From: Nonomuraea turcica
GTDB lineage: Bacteria; Actinomycetota; Actinomycetes; Streptosporangiales; Streptosporangiaceae
Direction: 5' to 3'
Assembly: GCF_030718205.1 (NCBI RefSeq)
Contig: NZ_JAUZQF010000003.1
Span: forward strand, 124,001-188,000
DNA length: 64,000 bases
Each line of letters opens with the position of its first letter. Position 1 is the stretch's first letter. Shown piece after piece: positions 1 through 10,384 of the stretch. A model generated the notes under the pieces. The model was not told the DNA's origin. It made no database searches and saw only the letters and a list, made by a program, of their open reading frames with translations. Made by a program: the position numbers and the translations under genes.

Positions 1-814
1 AGACGGAGCCGCCGGTGGCGGCGATGCGGTGGTAGGAGTCGGCCGACAACGACGCAGCGTGCACGTAGATGGTCCGCGGGGTCATGAAGCCGTGCTCGTA
101 CATGAGCCGGATGCCGTCGTCGCTGGTCGCGCCCCATACGCCGGCGTGCGTGGTGACGGGCACGTCCAGCTCCCGCGCCACCTCGAACGCGGGCTTCTCC
201 GGGAATGCGGGGTCGCCCAGCACGTCGAAGGCGAGCTGGAAGCCGAGCAGGTCGTCGCCGGTGATCCGGCGGGCCACGAAGTCGCGGAACTCGGGCGCGG
301 CCGTCCACTCGGCGGGCGGCTGCTGAATGTTGCCGTACGCGAGTACGTACCGGCCCGGCACCTCCTGCAGCGCGTCGACGGCGGCGTCGGCGTGGTCCAC
401 CGTCTGCAGGCCGTGCGACCAGTCGACGACGGTCGTGACGCCGGCGTCGAGCGCCTCGATCGCGGCGAGGGTGTTGCCCGCGTAAATGTCCTCCGGCCGG
501 AACAGCTTGCCGTGCTCCAGGTAGAACCAGACGAAATACTGCGTGAGCGTCCAGTCGGCGCCGTACCCGCGCAACGCGGTCTGCCACATGTGCCGGTGAG
601 TGTCGATCATGCCGGGCATGACGATGCCGTCCGACGCGTCGATCGTGACAGCGTCCTCGGGCGCCTCAAGATCGGGCCCGACCGCGGCGATCCGGTCGCC
701 GGTCACCAGGACGTCGGTGCGTTCGAGCACCGTGCGCCCGCCGTCCATCGGCAGCACGGTGCCGCCGCGCAGCACCACAGGCCGCCCGGCCTCGAACTCG
801 GTCCGCTCGCTCAT
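1..814 (-). CDS. Amidohydrolase family protein (partial, 3' end outside window)
   Basis: The first 271 codons of a minus-strand gene starting at ATG 814 are open to the window edge, so the C-terminus is missing. The N-terminal beta-sandwich segment is followed by the metal-binding DTHRHMW motif (HxH), and a further candidate ligand lies in VTTHAGVW. This is the layout of the cytosine deaminase/chlorohydrolase (TRZ/ATZ-like) branch of the amidohydrolases, which hydrolyse C-N or C-Cl bonds on ring or amide substrates. The substrate cannot be read from the sequence. It is transcribed divergently from the CoA-transferase operon and shares its promoter region, which carries two IclR-like dyads, so co-regulation is likely. 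Confidence 0.8.
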   Translation of the reverse strand, partial: MSERTEFEAGRPVVLRGGTVLPMDGGRTVLERTDVLVTGDRIAAVGPDLEAPEDAVTIDASDGIVMPGMIDTHRHMWQTALRGYGADWTLTQYFVWFYLEHGKLFRPEDIYAGNTLAAIEALDAGVTTVVDWSHGLQTVDHADAAVDALQEVPGRYVLAYGNIQQPPAEWTAAPEFRDFVARRITGDDLLGFQLAFDVLGDPAFPEKPAFEVARELDVPVTTHAGVWGATSDDGIRLMYEHGFMTPRTIYVHAASLSADSYHRIAATGGSV

Positions 815-832
815 CGCTGAACTCCGATCTTC

Positions 833-966
833 CGAACGGTTGTCCGCTACACGGTCATGCTGTTCGCCGTAACTCTACGGTTGCCGGGAACGGTGTCAAG
901 AGCCTCCGCCGCCCTTGGGCCCCGGTCCGGGCTTGTGCCAGAATCGCGATTGCGGACAATCGTCCG
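833..966. promoter_or_regulatory. Divergent regulatory region with two CGRAC-N4-GTCCG dyads
   Basis: Between the amidohydrolase and the CoA-transferase lie two dyads: CGAAC-GGTT-GTCCG at 833-846 and CGGAC-AATC-GTCCG at 953-966. The second, read on the minus strand with its flanks, matches a third site at 6361-6374 at about 20 of 21 positions (TACACGGACG, A or C, TTGTCCGCAA). The third site lies upstream of the IclR gene. I infer that these are operators for the IclR protein encoded at 5374-6192. Confidence 0.6.
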
Positions 967-997
967 TGTAGTGAACGCAGGTGTTGGAGGGAGCCGG

Positions 998-2200
998 ATG
1001 ACAGACGACGCCGTAGCGGCGAACGGACCGGCCGGGGGAGGGCCGCTGTCCGGCGTGCTGGTGGCCGACTTCTCCCGGATCCTGGCCGGGCCGTACGCCA
1101 CGATGTTGCTGGCCGACCTGGGCGCCGACGTGGTCAAGGTCGAGGGGCCCACCGGGGACGACACGCGATCCTGGACACCGCCGGTGCGGGGCGAGGTGTC
1201 GACGTACTATCTCGGGGTCAACCGGGGCAAACGGTCGATCGCGCTCGACCTGCGGGACGAGACCGACGCCGAGGCGGCCCGGGAGCTGGCCCGGCGCGCC
1301 GACGTGCTGATCGAGAACTTCCGGCCCGGCGGGCTGGCCAAGTACGGCCTCGACTACGCCTCGGTCAGGACCGCGAACCCCGGCGTCGTGTACGCCTCCA
1401 TCAGCGGGTTCGGGTCGGGCGCCGGGGCCCGGGTGCCCGGCTACGACCTCATGGTGCAGGCCATGTCGGGGCTGATGAGCCTCACCGGCGATCCTGACGG
1501 GCCGCCGTACCGGGCCGGGATCTCGGTGTTCGACGTGATGGCCGGCAACCACGCCGTCATCGGCATCCTCGCCGCGCTGCGCCACCGCGAGGCCACGGGG
1601 CAGGGGCAGCAGGTCGAGGTCAATCTCTTGTCGTCGGCGCTGACCGGGCTGGTCAACCACAGCTCCGCGTACGTCGCCGGCGGGGTCGTGCCGTATCGGA
1701 TGGGGAACGCGCATCCGAGCGTGTTCCCGTACGAGCCGCTGCCGACCGCCGACAACGACCTCATCGTCACCGCCGCCAACGACGGCCAGTTCCGCAAGTT
1801 GTGCGAGGTGCTCGGCATCCCCGAGATCGCCGACGACCCGCGCTTCGCCCGCAACGCCGACCGCACCGCGCGCCGGGACGAGCTGCGGCCGATCCTGGTC
1901 GAGCGGCTCGCCACCCGGGGCGCGGTCGAGTGGTTCGAGTTGCTGGTCGAGGCCGGGGTTCCGAGCGGGCCGATCAACACGATCGACGGCGGGTTCGCGA
2001 TGGCCGAGCGGTTCGGGCTCGACCCCGTCGTCGAGGTGGGGGCAGGGGAGCGGGCGGTTCCGACCACGCGGCATCCGATCCGGTTCTCAGAGACGCCCGT
2101 CAGCTATACGCTGCCGCCACCGGAACTCGACGAGCACGGCGCGGAGCTGCGTAAGTGGCTCGCCGGCCCCGCCGGCTCCGTGGAAGGAGATGGGGCGTGA
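998..2200 (+). CDS. Class III CoA-transferase (CaiB/BaiF family)
   Basis: 400 aa, normal for the family. CaiB/BaiF enzymes move CoA between carboxylic acids through an aspartyl-CoA intermediate. The N-terminal segment LSGVLVADFSRILAGPYATM is characteristic, and the candidate catalytic Asp is D179 in ISVFDVMAG. An upstream extension to 857 is open, but ATG 998 has a GGAGGGAG ribosome-binding site just before it. It is the first gene of a tightly coupled operon; its stop overlaps the start of the next gene (TGATG). With a citryl-CoA-lyase-like protein next to it, it probably activates a hydroxy-dicarboxylic or tricarboxylic acid as its CoA ester for cleavage. That role is inference. Confidence 0.9.
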   Translation: MTDDAVAANGPAGGGPLSGVLVADFSRILAGPYATMLLADLGADVVKVEGPTGDDTRSWTPPVRGEVSTYYLGVNRGKRSIALDLRDETDAEAARELARRADVLIENFRPGGLAKYGLDYASVRTANPGVVYASISGFGSGAGARVPGYDLMVQAMSGLMSLTGDPDGPPYRAGISVFDVMAGNHAVIGILAALRHREATGQGQQVEVNLLSSALTGLVNHSSAYVAGGVVPYRMGNAHPSVFPYEPLPTADNDLIVTAANDGQFRKLCEVLGIPEIADDPRFARNADRTARRDELRPILVERLATRGAVEWFELLVEAGVPSGPINTIDGGFAMAERFGLDPVVEVGAGERAVPTTRHPIRFSETPVSYTLPPPELDEHGAELRKWLAGPAGSVEGDGA

Positions 2201-2352
2201 TGCCGGAACCCGGCACGCAGTCCAATGTGCCCGAGTCCGGCACGCAGTCTGATATGCCCGAGTCCGGCACGCAGTCTGATATGCCCGAGTCCGGCACGCA
2301 GTCTGATATGCCCGAGTCCGGCACGCAGTCTGATATGCCCGAGTCCGGCACG
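2200..2352 (+). repeat. 27-bp tandem repeat, about 5.7 copies, in frame
   Basis: Units start at 2200, 2227, 2254, 2281, 2308 and 2335 (the last partial). Units 3-5 are identical, unit 2 differs only in its first codon (GTG), and unit 1 is slightly diverged. Each encodes M/V-P-E-S-G-T-Q-S-D. Being a multiple of three, copy-number change would keep the reading frame of the citryl-CoA lyase-like protein. The identity of the inner units points to recent slippage or unequal exchange. Confidence 0.97.
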
Positions 2353-3156
2353 GAGCGGCAGTACCCCACGGCGCTCGGGGCGTCGTCGCCGACGACGATC
2401 ACGCTGCTGGGGCAGGATCTGGCCGAGGATGTCATGGGCCAGGTCGGCTTCGGCGAGCTGGCGTTCTGGCTGGCCACGCAGCGCCGCCCGACGTCCGGCG
2501 AGATCCGGGTGTTCGAGGCGATCCTGGCCGCCCTCGCCGACCACGGGTTTACCCCGACCGCGATCGTGACCCGGCTGACGTACCTGTCCGCGCCCGACTC
2601 CGTGCAGGGCGCGCTCGCGGCCGGCCTGCTCGGCGGCGGCTCGCGCTTCCTCGGCGTCACCGAGGACTGCGGCCGCTTCCTCAACGAGGTGCTGCGGGAG
2701 CACCCGATCCCCGACGACGACGCCGGCTGGGACGCGCTCGCCCTGGAGACCGTCCGCGCCCGGCGCGCGGAACGCAAGCTCATCCCCGGCCTCGGCCACC
2801 ACGTGCACAAGGACGGCGACCCGCGCACGCCGCGGCTGTTCCAGATCGCCGCCGAGGAGGGCCTGTACGGGCCGCACCTGTCGCTGTTCGCCGCCATCGG
2901 CCGTGTCCACCCGCAGGTCCTGGGCCGCACACTGCCGCTCAACGGGGCCGGCGTGTGCGGGGCGGCGCTGGCCGACCTGGGCCTGCCGCTGGAGCTGCTG
3001 CGGGCGTTCGCGCTGTTGGCCAGGACCGCCGGCCTGATCGGCCAGCTGGCCGAGGAGCTGCGCCATCCGGTCGCGGCCGACATCTTCCTGTCCGTGGACC
3101 TCAACAACCAATCCATCCCGCCCGAGCCGTACGCCAACGGAGGCTTGCATGGCTGA
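2200..3156 (+). CDS. Citryl-CoA lyase / citrate synthase-fold protein with N-terminal repeats
   Basis: 318 aa. Residues about 56-318 form a short citrate-synthase-superfamily domain of the citryl-CoA lyase type, which cleaves a citryl-CoA-like thioester to acetyl-CoA and an oxo acid. The conserved segment GLGHHVHKDGDPRTPRL is at residues 197-213, with H200/H201 and D207 in the positions of the active-site GH...DPR motif. Residues 1-51 are six copies of a nine-residue Pro/Ser/Gly-rich repeat that no family member needs. A GGAAGGAG site precedes ATG 2200, but each repeat also begins with ATG or GTG, so internal starts are possible. Its end overlaps the next gene by 8 nt. Confidence 0.85.
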   Translation: MPEPGTQSNVPESGTQSDMPESGTQSDMPESGTQSDMPESGTQSDMPESGTERQYPTALGASSPTTITLLGQDLAEDVMGQVGFGELAFWLATQRRPTSGEIRVFEAILAALADHGFTPTAIVTRLTYLSAPDSVQGALAAGLLGGGSRFLGVTEDCGRFLNEVLREHPIPDDDAGWDALALETVRARRAERKLIPGLGHHVHKDGDPRTPRLFQIAAEEGLYGPHLSLFAAIGRVHPQVLGRTLPLNGAGVCGAALADLGLPLELLRAFALLARTAGLIGQLAEELRHPVAADIFLSVDLNNQSIPPEPYANGGLHG

Positions 3157-4015
3157 ACTCGTCGCGGTCATCGCGTCCACCCACCATCCCTTCTACTACC
3201 GCGCCTCCACCAGCACCGGCGAGGACCGGCCGCCGTTCGCCGACGAGTGGGTACGCAAGGTCGAGGCGTTCCGCGAGACCCTGACCAAGGCCAGGCCCGA
3301 CGTGCTGGTCATGGTCGGCTCCGACCACTTCCACCAGCTCTGGCTGGACAACATGCCACAGTTCCTGGTCGGCAAGGCCCCCTTCTATGACGCGAACTTC
3401 TACAACGAGGAACGCGAGTTCGGCCTGCCCAGGATGTTCTTCACCGGACAGGAGGACCTGTCGGCGTACATCCTGCGTGAGGGCCTGGACGCCGGCTTCG
3501 ACCTGGCCTTCTCCAACGAGCTGCGGATCGACCACTCGATCACCTGCCCGATCATCACCCTGCGCCCGCAGAACGACCTGCCGATCGTGCCGATCTACAC
3601 CAACATCTTCGCCCCGCCGCTGCCGCGGCCCAAGCGGTTCGTGCAGCTTGGGCGGACGATCCGGGAGCTGGTCGAATCCTGGCCGTCGGATCAGCGGGTC
3701 GCGGTCATCGGGACCGGGCATCTGTCGCTCGAGCTCGGCGGTCCCCGCCAGTTCGGCCCGCACGGGCCCGACCCCGAGTTCGACCGGCGGGCCGTCGAAT
3801 GGATCTCCTCAGGGGACATCGAAGGCTGCCTGGCCGAGGTGACGCTCGACAGCCTGCACGCACCCGGCAACGCCACCCACGGGTTCATGGACTTCATGCT
3901 GATGATGGGCGTCGCGGGCGAGGGGCGAAAGGCCGACTACGTCGACACCTACGACCTGTTCCACACCATGGAGGCGTACTTCACCTGGTATCCGAACGGA
4001 GGCGGCCGGTCGTGA
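3149..4015 (+). CDS. LigB-like class III extradiol dioxygenase catalytic subunit
   Basis: 288 aa. It fits the LigB superfamily (protocatechuate 4,5-dioxygenase beta subunit and relatives), which opens catechol-type rings with non-heme Fe(II). Candidate iron ligands are H12 or H13 in STHHPF and H60 or H62 in GSDHFHQLW. A later IGTGHLSLELGG segment resembles the second active-site region. The start overlaps the previous gene by 8 nt, and the stop overlaps the next gene's GTG, as expected for a translationally coupled pair with the LigA-like subunit. It differs enough from textbook LigB that the substrate (protocatechuate, gallate or another diol or hydroxy acid) is open. Confidence 0.8.
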   Translation: MAELVAVIASTHHPFYYRASTSTGEDRPPFADEWVRKVEAFRETLTKARPDVLVMVGSDHFHQLWLDNMPQFLVGKAPFYDANFYNEEREFGLPRMFFTGQEDLSAYILREGLDAGFDLAFSNELRIDHSITCPIITLRPQNDLPIVPIYTNIFAPPLPRPKRFVQLGRTIRELVESWPSDQRVAVIGTGHLSLELGGPRQFGPHGPDPEFDRRAVEWISSGDIEGCLAEVTLDSLHAPGNATHGFMDFMLMMGVAGEGRKADYVDTYDLFHTMEAYFTWYPNGGGRS

Positions 4016-4374
4016 GTAAGTATCTGCTCGACAAGTTCCTGTTCACCGTCGACCGCGATCCCGAGCTGGTCGAACGTTACCGGGAGCAGCCGCGGGCCAC
4101 CGTCGAGTGGTGGGAGGCCGAGTACGCCAACCGGATCCTCGGCTGCCACACCGGTGAGTCGTCCACCTGGCTGCGGTTCGACGACACCGAGCGGGAGGCG
4201 CTCGCCACGCACGACTATCCCAAATTGTTCGAGCTGGGGGCGCACCCGTTCCTGACGCTTACGCTGTTCATCGCGATGTTCGAGCGGGACTACGCCGAGC
4301 CGCTCGGGTTCCAGCTGGAGTACGCCCGACGCCTGGCCCACCACAACCTGCCCTACCCGGACATCGCCACCTGA
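4012..4374 (+). CDS. LigA-like extradiol dioxygenase small subunit
   Basis: 120 aa from GTG 4012, which overlaps the LigB-like stop (GTGA). The helical sequence, with RYREQP, LFELGAHPFL and the C-terminal LAHHNLPYPDI, resembles the small alpha subunit of LigAB-type dioxygenases, which caps the active site of the beta subunit. It is far too short to act alone. Its place directly after the LigB-like gene supports the pairing more strongly than its own sequence does. Confidence 0.7.
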   Translation: MSKYLLDKFLFTVDRDPELVERYREQPRATVEWWEAEYANRILGCHTGESSTWLRFDDTEREALATHDYPKLFELGAHPFLTLTLFIAMFERDYAEPLGFQLEYARRLAHHNLPYPDIAT

Positions 4375-4397
4375 ACGGGATGCGAAGGGAGCCGCTG

Positions 4398-5363
4398 ATG
4401 CGTGCCGCGCAGATCGAGACCTGCGGAAAGCCGCCCCGGGTGGCCGAGCGCCCGGCGCCGGAGCCGGGGCCGGAGGAACGGCTGGTGGGGGTGCTCGCCG
4501 CGCCCATCACCCCGCTCGACGTGCTGTGCGCCGGCGGCTCCTCCTATTTCGGCGTCCCGGCCACCCCCTACGTGCCGGGCGTCCAGGGCGTCGGGACGGT
4601 GGGGGACGGCACGCTCGTGTGGTTCTCGACGTCCGCGGGGATGGCGCCCGGCGACGGGAGCATGGCCGAGCTGGCCTCCATACCCGCGGACGACCTTGTG
4701 GAGCTGCCTGCCGGGGCCGACCCGGTCGCCGTCGCCGCGCTGGGGTTGTCGGCGGTCGCCGCCCACATGGCGCTGACCTGGCGCGGCGAGCTCGCCGCCG
4801 GTGAGCAAGTGCTGGTCCTGGGGGCGGGGGGCGTGGTCGGGCAGGCCGCCGTGCAGCTGGCCCGGGTCGCGGGCGCCCGGCGGGTGATCGCGGCGGCCCG
4901 CTCCGCGGCCGCGCGGGAACGGGCCGAGCAGGCGGGCGCGGACGCCGTGGTCGCGCTCGACACGGACGATGTGACCGAGCTGGCCGCACGCTTCGCGGCC
5001 GCCTCTGACGGGCCGCTTGACCTGGTGCTCGATCCGCTCTTCGGCGTGCCGGCCGCCGCGGCCGCCCGCGCCTTGCGGGCCTACGGGCGGCTGGTGAATC
5101 TGGGCAGCTCGGCGGGGGAGACGTGCCCGCTGGACTCCGCGACCCTGCGCAGCCGGTCCCTGCGGGTGCTCGGCTACACCAACAACGAGCTGACCAGGGA
5201 ACAACGCGCCACCGCCATGGGGCGGATCGCGGAGTTGGCGACGCTGGGGCGCCTTGAGGTGTCGCATGAGGTCGTGCCGCTCGACGAGATCGAGGCCGCG
5301 TGGAGCCGCCAATCCGCGGGCGCCACCTCCGGCCGCATCGTCCTGACCCCGCAACCCTCCTGA
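4398..5363 (+). CDS. MDR-family (quinone oxidoreductase-like) NAD(P)H oxidoreductase
   Basis: 321 aa. This is a medium-chain dehydrogenase/reductase with the nucleotide-binding motif VLGAGGVVGQAAVQLA near residues 140-155. The Cys/His zinc ligands of alcohol dehydrogenases are absent, so it belongs with the zinc-free quinone oxidoreductase/enoyl reductase branch. ATG 4398 was chosen over ATG 4380 because GAAGGGAG lies between them. It is the last gene of the CoA-transferase operon, 23 nt after the LigA-like gene, and could reduce an enone or quinone intermediate of the same pathway. Confidence 0.8.
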   Translation: MRAAQIETCGKPPRVAERPAPEPGPEERLVGVLAAPITPLDVLCAGGSSYFGVPATPYVPGVQGVGTVGDGTLVWFSTSAGMAPGDGSMAELASIPADDLVELPAGADPVAVAALGLSAVAAHMALTWRGELAAGEQVLVLGAGGVVGQAAVQLARVAGARRVIAAARSAAARERAEQAGADAVVALDTDDVTELAARFAAASDGPLDLVLDPLFGVPAAAAARALRAYGRLVNLGSSAGETCPLDSATLRSRSLRVLGYTNNELTREQRATAMGRIAELATLGRLEVSHEVVPLDEIEAAWSRQSAGATSGRIVLTPQPS

Positions 5364-5373
5364 CCCCGCCCGC

Positions 5374-6192
5374 TCACCGGACCGGCGCCTGGACCGGCAG
5401 TGTGACGTGGGGGACGGTTTCGTACAGGGCCCAGTCGGCGCTGATGGCGCCGGCCGTCTTCAGCAACAACGGCAGGTGCACTTCGGCCAGCCGCTCCACC
5501 GGCGTCTCCGCCGCGTGCGCGTTGACGTTGATCGCCGCGATCACGTTTCCCATGCCGTCCCTGAGCGGCGCCGCCACGCTGCGGATGCCCAGGGCGAGCT
5601 CCTCGTCCGTCAGCGCCCAGCCCTTCGCCCGCACCTCCCGCAGCGCCGCGTCGCGCTCGGCCACGTCCGGCCGCCAGCGCGGCTCCACCCCCGAGCGGCT
5701 GGGCTCGGCGAGGACCCGGTCCACCTCGTCCGGCGGCAGCGCGGCCAGCAGCACCTTCCCCAGCGACGTCTGCAGGGCGGGGAACCGGGTCCCGATCTGC
5801 ACCGACAGGGTGACGATCTTCGGTACGGCCACGCGCGCGACGTAGACGATGTCGGACCCGTCGAGCTGCGCGATGGACGACGACTCGTGGGTCTGCGCCA
5901 CCAGCCGCTCCATGTGCGGCCTCGCCACCTCCCACAACCCCATCGAGCGCACGTAGGACACCCCCAGCTCCAGCACCCGGGGCGTGAGCGCGTATCCGCC
6001 GGGCTCGCTCCTGGCGTAACCCAGCTCCTGCAGGGTGAGCAGGATCCGGCGGGCCGTGGGCCGGGCCAGGCCCGCGGCGGCGGCGACCTCGGTCAGCGAC
6101 ATGACGGGCCGGCCGGGCCGGAACACCCTGATCACATCGAGGCCGCGGGCCAGCGCCTCGATGAAATCGGGGCCGGTGTCAGCACGTGCCAT
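5374..6192 (-). CDS. IclR family transcriptional regulator
   Basis: 272 aa: N-terminal winged helix (MSLTEVAAAAGLARPTARRI, about residues 29-48), then the IclR effector-binding domain. A GGGAGG site precedes ATG 6192. It converges on the ring-cleavage operon with a 10-nt gap. A CGGAC-N4-GTCCG dyad upstream of this gene matches those in the divergent promoter at 833-966, so it probably controls both the operon and itself. The effector is likely a pathway acid; this is inferred from family habit. Confidence 0.9.
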   Translation of the reverse strand: MARADTGPDFIEALARGLDVIRVFRPGRPVMSLTEVAAAAGLARPTARRILLTLQELGYARSEPGGYALTPRVLELGVSYVRSMGLWEVARPHMERLVAQTHESSSIAQLDGSDIVYVARVAVPKIVTLSVQIGTRFPALQTSLGKVLLAALPPDEVDRVLAEPSRSGVEPRWRPDVAERDAALREVRAKGWALTDEELALGIRSVAAPLRDGMGNVIAAINVNAHAAETPVERLAEVHLPLLLKTAGAISADWALYETVPHVTLPVQAPVR

Positions 6193-6264
6193 GGAACGCC
6201 TCCCTGCTCGGATCCCGCCGATCCGACTCTAGACCGTCGGGCGGAGCCCTGTGTCCGCATAGCG

Positions 6265-6302
6265 GCGGCTGGGGCGAGCATAGCGCTGCCCGCCCCAGCC
6301 GC
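6265..6302. terminator. Strong 12-bp GC hairpin between cholesterol oxidase and IclR genes
   Basis: Perfect inverted arms GCGGCTGGGGCG (6265-6276) and CGCCCCAGCCGC (6291-6302) enclose a 14-nt loop. On the minus strand it lies about 90 nt after the cholesterol oxidase stop and 73 nt before the IclR start. There is no T-tract, which is common for actinomycete terminators, so a regulatory hairpin is an alternative. Confidence 0.5.
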
Positions 6303-6360
6303 GGATACGGGGCCTGATCAGGAGGGAATGTGACGGTGGCGTTTCCGAGTGGTCGTTACA

Positions 6361-6374
6361 CGGACGCTTGTCCG
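6361..6374. promoter_or_regulatory. Candidate IclR operator
   Basis: CGGAC-GCTT-GTCCG, flanked by TACA and CAAG, is a near copy of the site at 953-966 in opposite orientation. It is about 170 nt upstream of the IclR gene and just beyond the 3' end of the cholesterol oxidase gene. Confidence 0.55.
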
Positions 6375-6393
6375 CAAGGGAGGTCCTTGTGCC

Positions 6394-8520
<2,127 letters not shown>

Positions 8521-8524
<4 letters not shown>

Positions 8525-9600
8525 GGATGCTTCCTTCCGAGTCTGCCGGTCGCGGGGCGCAACGGCACGTCGAGCGCGTCGTACAGTCCTGGTTCGGCCG
8601 TCACGAGCCAGTCGATGGCGTTCACCAGACGGCCGGCCGCGGTGGCGTTGCCGCCCGCGGAGCGGTTGCCGCCCTCGTCGGTGGCCTCGACCGTGACCTC
8701 GATGCGCGGGCGGCCCTCGATGATCACCCGGTGGGCGCCCTCGCCGCTCGGAGGCGACGGCCAGTCGGGCGCGCAGGACGGGTGGATGCGGGTGACGTGC
8801 TCGACGACGATGCGCGGCTCGCCCCCGACCACCCCCTGCACCTCGAACCGCACCGCACCCTGCGTGCCCGCCGCGAACTCGCCCATCTCCGGCGTGGTCA
8901 CGGTGGTCTCGAGCGGGCGCCGCTGCACGCTCTCGCGGAGGTCGTCGAGCTCCACGCCCAAGGCACGGGCCATCAGCCGCACCTGGCCGCCCCACACCAT
9001 AGAGGGGACGCTCGGCGCGAGCATCGGCGGCTCGTAGTCCATCGGCTGGCCCATGCCGACCAGGTAGCGGACAGAGTCCGGCTGGTCGTACGTGGAGTAG
9101 TCGAAGATCTCCTGGCAGCGGACGGCGTCAATGACGGACCCCAGTCCGCTGATCAGCAGGGGCAGCACGTCGTTGCCCCAGCCCGGGTCGACGCCCGAGA
9201 CGAACAACGAGCCGCCGCCCTCCGCGATGGCGGCCCGGACCTCGGCCTGTAATGCGGGCGGGGCGCTGCGCTGGTCGTAGAGCGCGTAGAGGGAGGGGGT
9301 GACGACCACGGCCCCCGTGCGGAGCACCCTGATGACGTCGGCCAGGGCCGCGTCGGGGCGCAGATCGCCGGAGGCGGCGTAGACGACGGCGCGCGGGGAG
9401 GCGGATAAGACGGCGTCGACGTCGGTGGTCGCCGCCACGCCGACCTCGTAGCCGAGTACGGCCAGGTCGCCGGCGTCGCGGCCGGCTTTGGCCGGGTCGT
9501 GGACCAGCACGCCGGCGAGCTTCAGTGCGGGATGCGCCTCGACGGCGCGGATGGCCGCACGGCCGACGTTGCCGGTACCCCAGATCACCGTGGACACCAT
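8521..9600 (-). CDS. DapB-like NAD(P)-binding dehydrogenase
   Basis: 359 aa. An N-terminal Rossmann motif (VIWGTGNVGRAAI, residues 5-17) is followed by a dihydrodipicolinate-reductase-like fold. The length and the C-terminal VVGGEPRIVVEHVTR segment fit the branch that includes 2,4-diaminopentanoate dehydrogenase and many uncharacterised actinobacterial proteins, rather than lysine-pathway DapB (about 250 aa). ATG 9600 lies 6 nt after a TACGCT -10 box on the minus strand, so the transcript may be leaderless. It is the first gene of the operon ending in cholesterol oxidase. Confidence 0.75.
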
Positions 9601-9637
9601 GGCCGGAGCGTAGCAAGCGCTTGGTTCGGTGTATAGG

Positions 9638-10198
9638 TCAGGACGGAGTCGGTGACGCGGTGCCCGTCGGAGCAGGGGAGGGCGAGCCGGCGCCCGGGGC
9701 GGTGGGGGAGGGCGAGCCGGTCGGCGGGGGTGTCAGCCGGGTGTAGACGCCGGTCTTCTCCTTGATCGGCACATTCACGCGGACAGGCTCGGCGCCGCTG
9801 AAGACGAACGTCATCGGCACCGTGGTGCCACGCGGGCGCACCCCGGTGACCGTGCAGAGTGGCTTCTCGCCGGAGCCGACGAGCTGGTTCGGAGGCAGGG
9901 CGACAGGCCCGGGGAGCTGGGCCGACCCGCCGCCTTCGATGGTGATGCGTTCGAGCCGCGCCGGCTGATTGCCTTCGTTGATCAGCACCGCGTACAGGGC
10001 CTGCTGCGGGGCGGGCGAGGCCGGGTCGGCGCCACCCAGCAGGAAGACGTTACGCAGATGCAGGGTGGACCCCACATCGACGTTGGCCCCCTCATTCTGG
10101 GGGATGTCCTTCGCGCTGGTGTCGAATCCAGCATGGCCTTGACAACCGACGGCGGCCGCCAGGGCCATGACGATCACGGCAGAGGCGATAGGACGCAT
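9638..10198 (-). CDS. Putative lipoprotein with Pro/Ser/Thr-rich tail
   Basis: 186 aa from ATG 10198, preceded by GAGGAGGG; the open frame extends upstream to 10282 without a good start. A lipoprotein signal ends in AAAVGC (lipobox Cys about residue 19). The middle region looks like an extracellular beta-sandwich. The last 30 residues are low-complexity Pro/Ser/Thr/Gly; in the DNA a 16-bp block is repeated at 9675-9690 and 9705-9720. No specific function is recognised. Confidence 0.75.
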   Translation of the reverse strand: MRPIASAVIVMALAAAVGCQGHAGFDTSAKDIPQNEGANVDVGSTLHLRNVFLLGGADPASPAPQQALYAVLINEGNQPARLERITIEGGGSAQLPGPVALPPNQLVGSGEKPLCTVTGVRPRGTTVPMTFVFSGAEPVRVNVPIKEKTGVYTRLTPPPTGSPSPTAPGAGSPSPAPTGTASPTPS

Positions 10199-10384
10199 CG
10201 CTCGGCCCTCCTCTCGGCGTTGGCCTCCCGCTACCCGTGAACACACCACTGAACCCAGCACGTACGGAAGCCACGATCGCACCGGCCGAGCCGGTCACTC
10301 CCTTTCCCGCGAAATCTGCCTCGTGACCGTCACCACCACTTCAGGTAACGTCACGGGAAAGCAAGGCCTACCGAGGAGCGGTAG

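Noticed and set aside
9675..9720. 16-bp direct repeat as a mobile-element footprint
   Set aside because: It encodes the Pro/Ser-rich tail of the lipoprotein; simple coding repetition explains it.
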